This document shows, in pieces, positions 5,426 to 7,732 of a stretch of DNA of 7,732 bases; within the stretch, counting starts at the first letter, position 1, and each line of letters begins with the position of its first letter. Origin of the DNA: Mycobacterium sp. Lineage in GTDB: Bacteria; Actinomycetota; Actinomycetes; Mycobacteriales; Mycobacteriaceae. The stretch is taken from the NCBI GenBank assembly GCA_018882545.1, contig VERS01000082.1, forward strand, positions 1 through 7,732. Direction: 5' to 3'. The notes below the pieces were generated by a model. That model ran no database searches and was not told the DNA's origin. It worked only from the letters and a program-made list of their open reading frames with translations. The translations under genes and the position numbers were made by a program.

Positions 5426-6004
5426 GTGAGCCAGCTGTCGTTTTTCTCGGCCGAGTCGGTGCCGCCAGCGGTCGCCGACCTCACCGGGGTACTCGCTGCG
5501 GCTGGTCAGGTGGTCACCGTCGGCGGCGGCGCGCGGCTGTCGGTGGTGGTCGACGCCGTCTGGCGGGCCGCGGCGCTGGCGGACATGATGGTCGCGGCCG
5601 GTTTGACCGCCGAGATCACCCGCACCGAGGAGGACACCCCGCTGGTGCGCACCGCGGTGGACGTCCGGCTGGTCGGTCTGGCCGCCGAGTGGACCCGCGG
5701 CGCGGTCAAAACCGTGCCGCCTTCCTGGATGCCGGGGCCTCGTGAACTGCGGGCCTGGACGCTGGCCGCAGGCGCCCCTGAGGCGGACCGCTTTCTGCTC
5801 GGCCTGGACCCCCATGCCCCCGACACCCATTCCCCGCTGGCGTCGGCGTTGATGAGGATCGGCATCGCCCCCACTCTCATCGGCACCCGCGGGGCGCATC
5901 CGGCGTTGCGAATCAGCGGGCGGCGCCGGCTGTCGCGGCTGGTGGAGACGGTTGGCGACCCCCCCGAGGGGGCCGAGGCCGAGGCGGCCTGGCCGCGTGT
6001 CTGA
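5426..6004 (+). CDS. Conserved mycobacterial protein (Rv3647c family); WhiA-like LAGLIDADG fold without HTH suspected
   Basis: The protein has 192 residues, the length I recall for Rv3647c, with GTG start MSQLSFFSAES and no signal peptide or membrane helix. I know no assigned function. Its pattern follows the N-terminal two thirds of WhiA: ADLTGVLAAAGQVVTVGGG (17-35) resembles the WhiA_N opening (AELaaLLr.aG...), VVDAVWRAAALADMMVAAGL (41-60) the first LAGLIDADG helix region, and PPSWMPGPRELRAWTLAAGA (98-117) the 'WRGAFLA.GS' helix. SPLASALMRIGIAPTL to RLSRLVETVG (136-177) resembles the second repeat, which in WhiA ends in lL..iGA. Residues 48-92 and 136-177 also resemble each other. The WhiA C-terminal HTH is absent; the end is a short acidic/Ala tail. 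A transcription or DNA-architecture role is possible but unproven. It is co-oriented with topA, 122 bp upstream of it. Confidence 0.82.
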   Translation: MSQLSFFSAESVPPAVADLTGVLAAAGQVVTVGGGARLSVVVDAVWRAAALADMMVAAGLTAEITRTEEDTPLVRTAVDVRLVGLAAEWTRGAVKTVPPSWMPGPRELRAWTLAAGAPEADRFLLGLDPHAPDTHSPLASALMRIGIAPTLIGTRGAHPALRISGRRRLSRLVETVGDPPEGAEAEAAWPRV

Positions 6005-6055
6005 AGTCCCGGAATCGGGGGGCCGGTTTGCGTCGGCTGGCGGAAGGGTGCGAAA

Positions 6056-6084
6056 TTGTGAACAAGCCCGGGGGGTCCTTTGAT
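6056..6084 (+). promoter_or_regulatory. Candidate promoter of topA
   Basis: TTGTGA (6056-6061) and TTTGAT (6079-6084), each 4 of 6 to the SigA consensus, are separated by an ideal 17-bp spacer. Transcription would begin near 6091, giving a leader of about 36 nt that includes the ribosome-binding site GTGGAG (6111-6116). topA transcription is reported to respond to supercoiling in mycobacteria; nothing specific to that can be read here. Confidence 0.4.
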
Positions 6085-6126
6085 GGCGGCGACCATCCCC
6101 GAATGAAGAAGTGGAGCTAGGCGCAG

Positions 6127-7732
<1,606 letters not shown>

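Overview
The window looks like high-GC actinobacterial chromosome, and gene content and order point to a mycobacterium. From memory of the M. tuberculosis map, it matches the segment Rv3657c to Rv3646c read in the opposite direction: tad pilus genes, a PAS/GAF-type sensor, a DEAH-type helicase, cspA, a conserved hypothetical and topA. The PE and PE_PGRS genes that interrupt this segment in M. tuberculosis (PE33, PE_PGRS60, PE_PGRS61) are not visible, so this is probably a non-tuberculous species.

Layout. Positions 1-1185 (+) hold the end of a tad (Flp pilus) operon: the C-terminus of a TadC-like membrane platform protein, a small Flp-type pilin, and two TadE-like pseudopilin proteins, the second being the 'helicase/secretion neighbourhood' type. 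The tad operon meets, tail to tail and with a 16-bp stop-end overlap, a minus-strand gene for a triple sensor-domain protein (1170-2189). A 330-bp gap without a convincing gene follows, then a minus-strand SF2 helicase of the MrfA/Hrq1/SftH type (2520-4826). A divergent, highly structured intergenic leader (4836-5079) separates the helicase from cspA (5080-5283), which ends in a textbook intrinsic terminator. Next come a 192-residue conserved protein (5426-6004), which I read as a WhiA-like LAGLIDADG protein without the WhiA helix-turn-helix, and the first 535 codons of DNA topoisomerase I (6127 to the window end).

How they relate. The pilin and TadE-like genes should encode structural and pseudopilin subunits of a surface Tad system, whose ATPase and platform genes lie mostly upstream of the window. 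The helicase is the conserved genomic neighbour of this secretion cluster, but its biochemical role is DNA repair or processing. cspA, the WhiA-like gene and topA form a co-oriented nucleic-acid-handling block, but each appears to have its own promoter.

Most interesting signals: (1) the cspA leader, with a perfect 8-bp stem and a downstream element that can pair with either of two upstream partners (switch-like); (2) the WhiA-like, HTH-less architecture of the 5426-6004 product; (3) two genes with identical leaderless-promoter geometry (TANNNT exactly 6 nt before the start codon); (4) TadE-like genes lacking ordinary start codons, one apparently starting at CTG inside a CTGA stop overlap.
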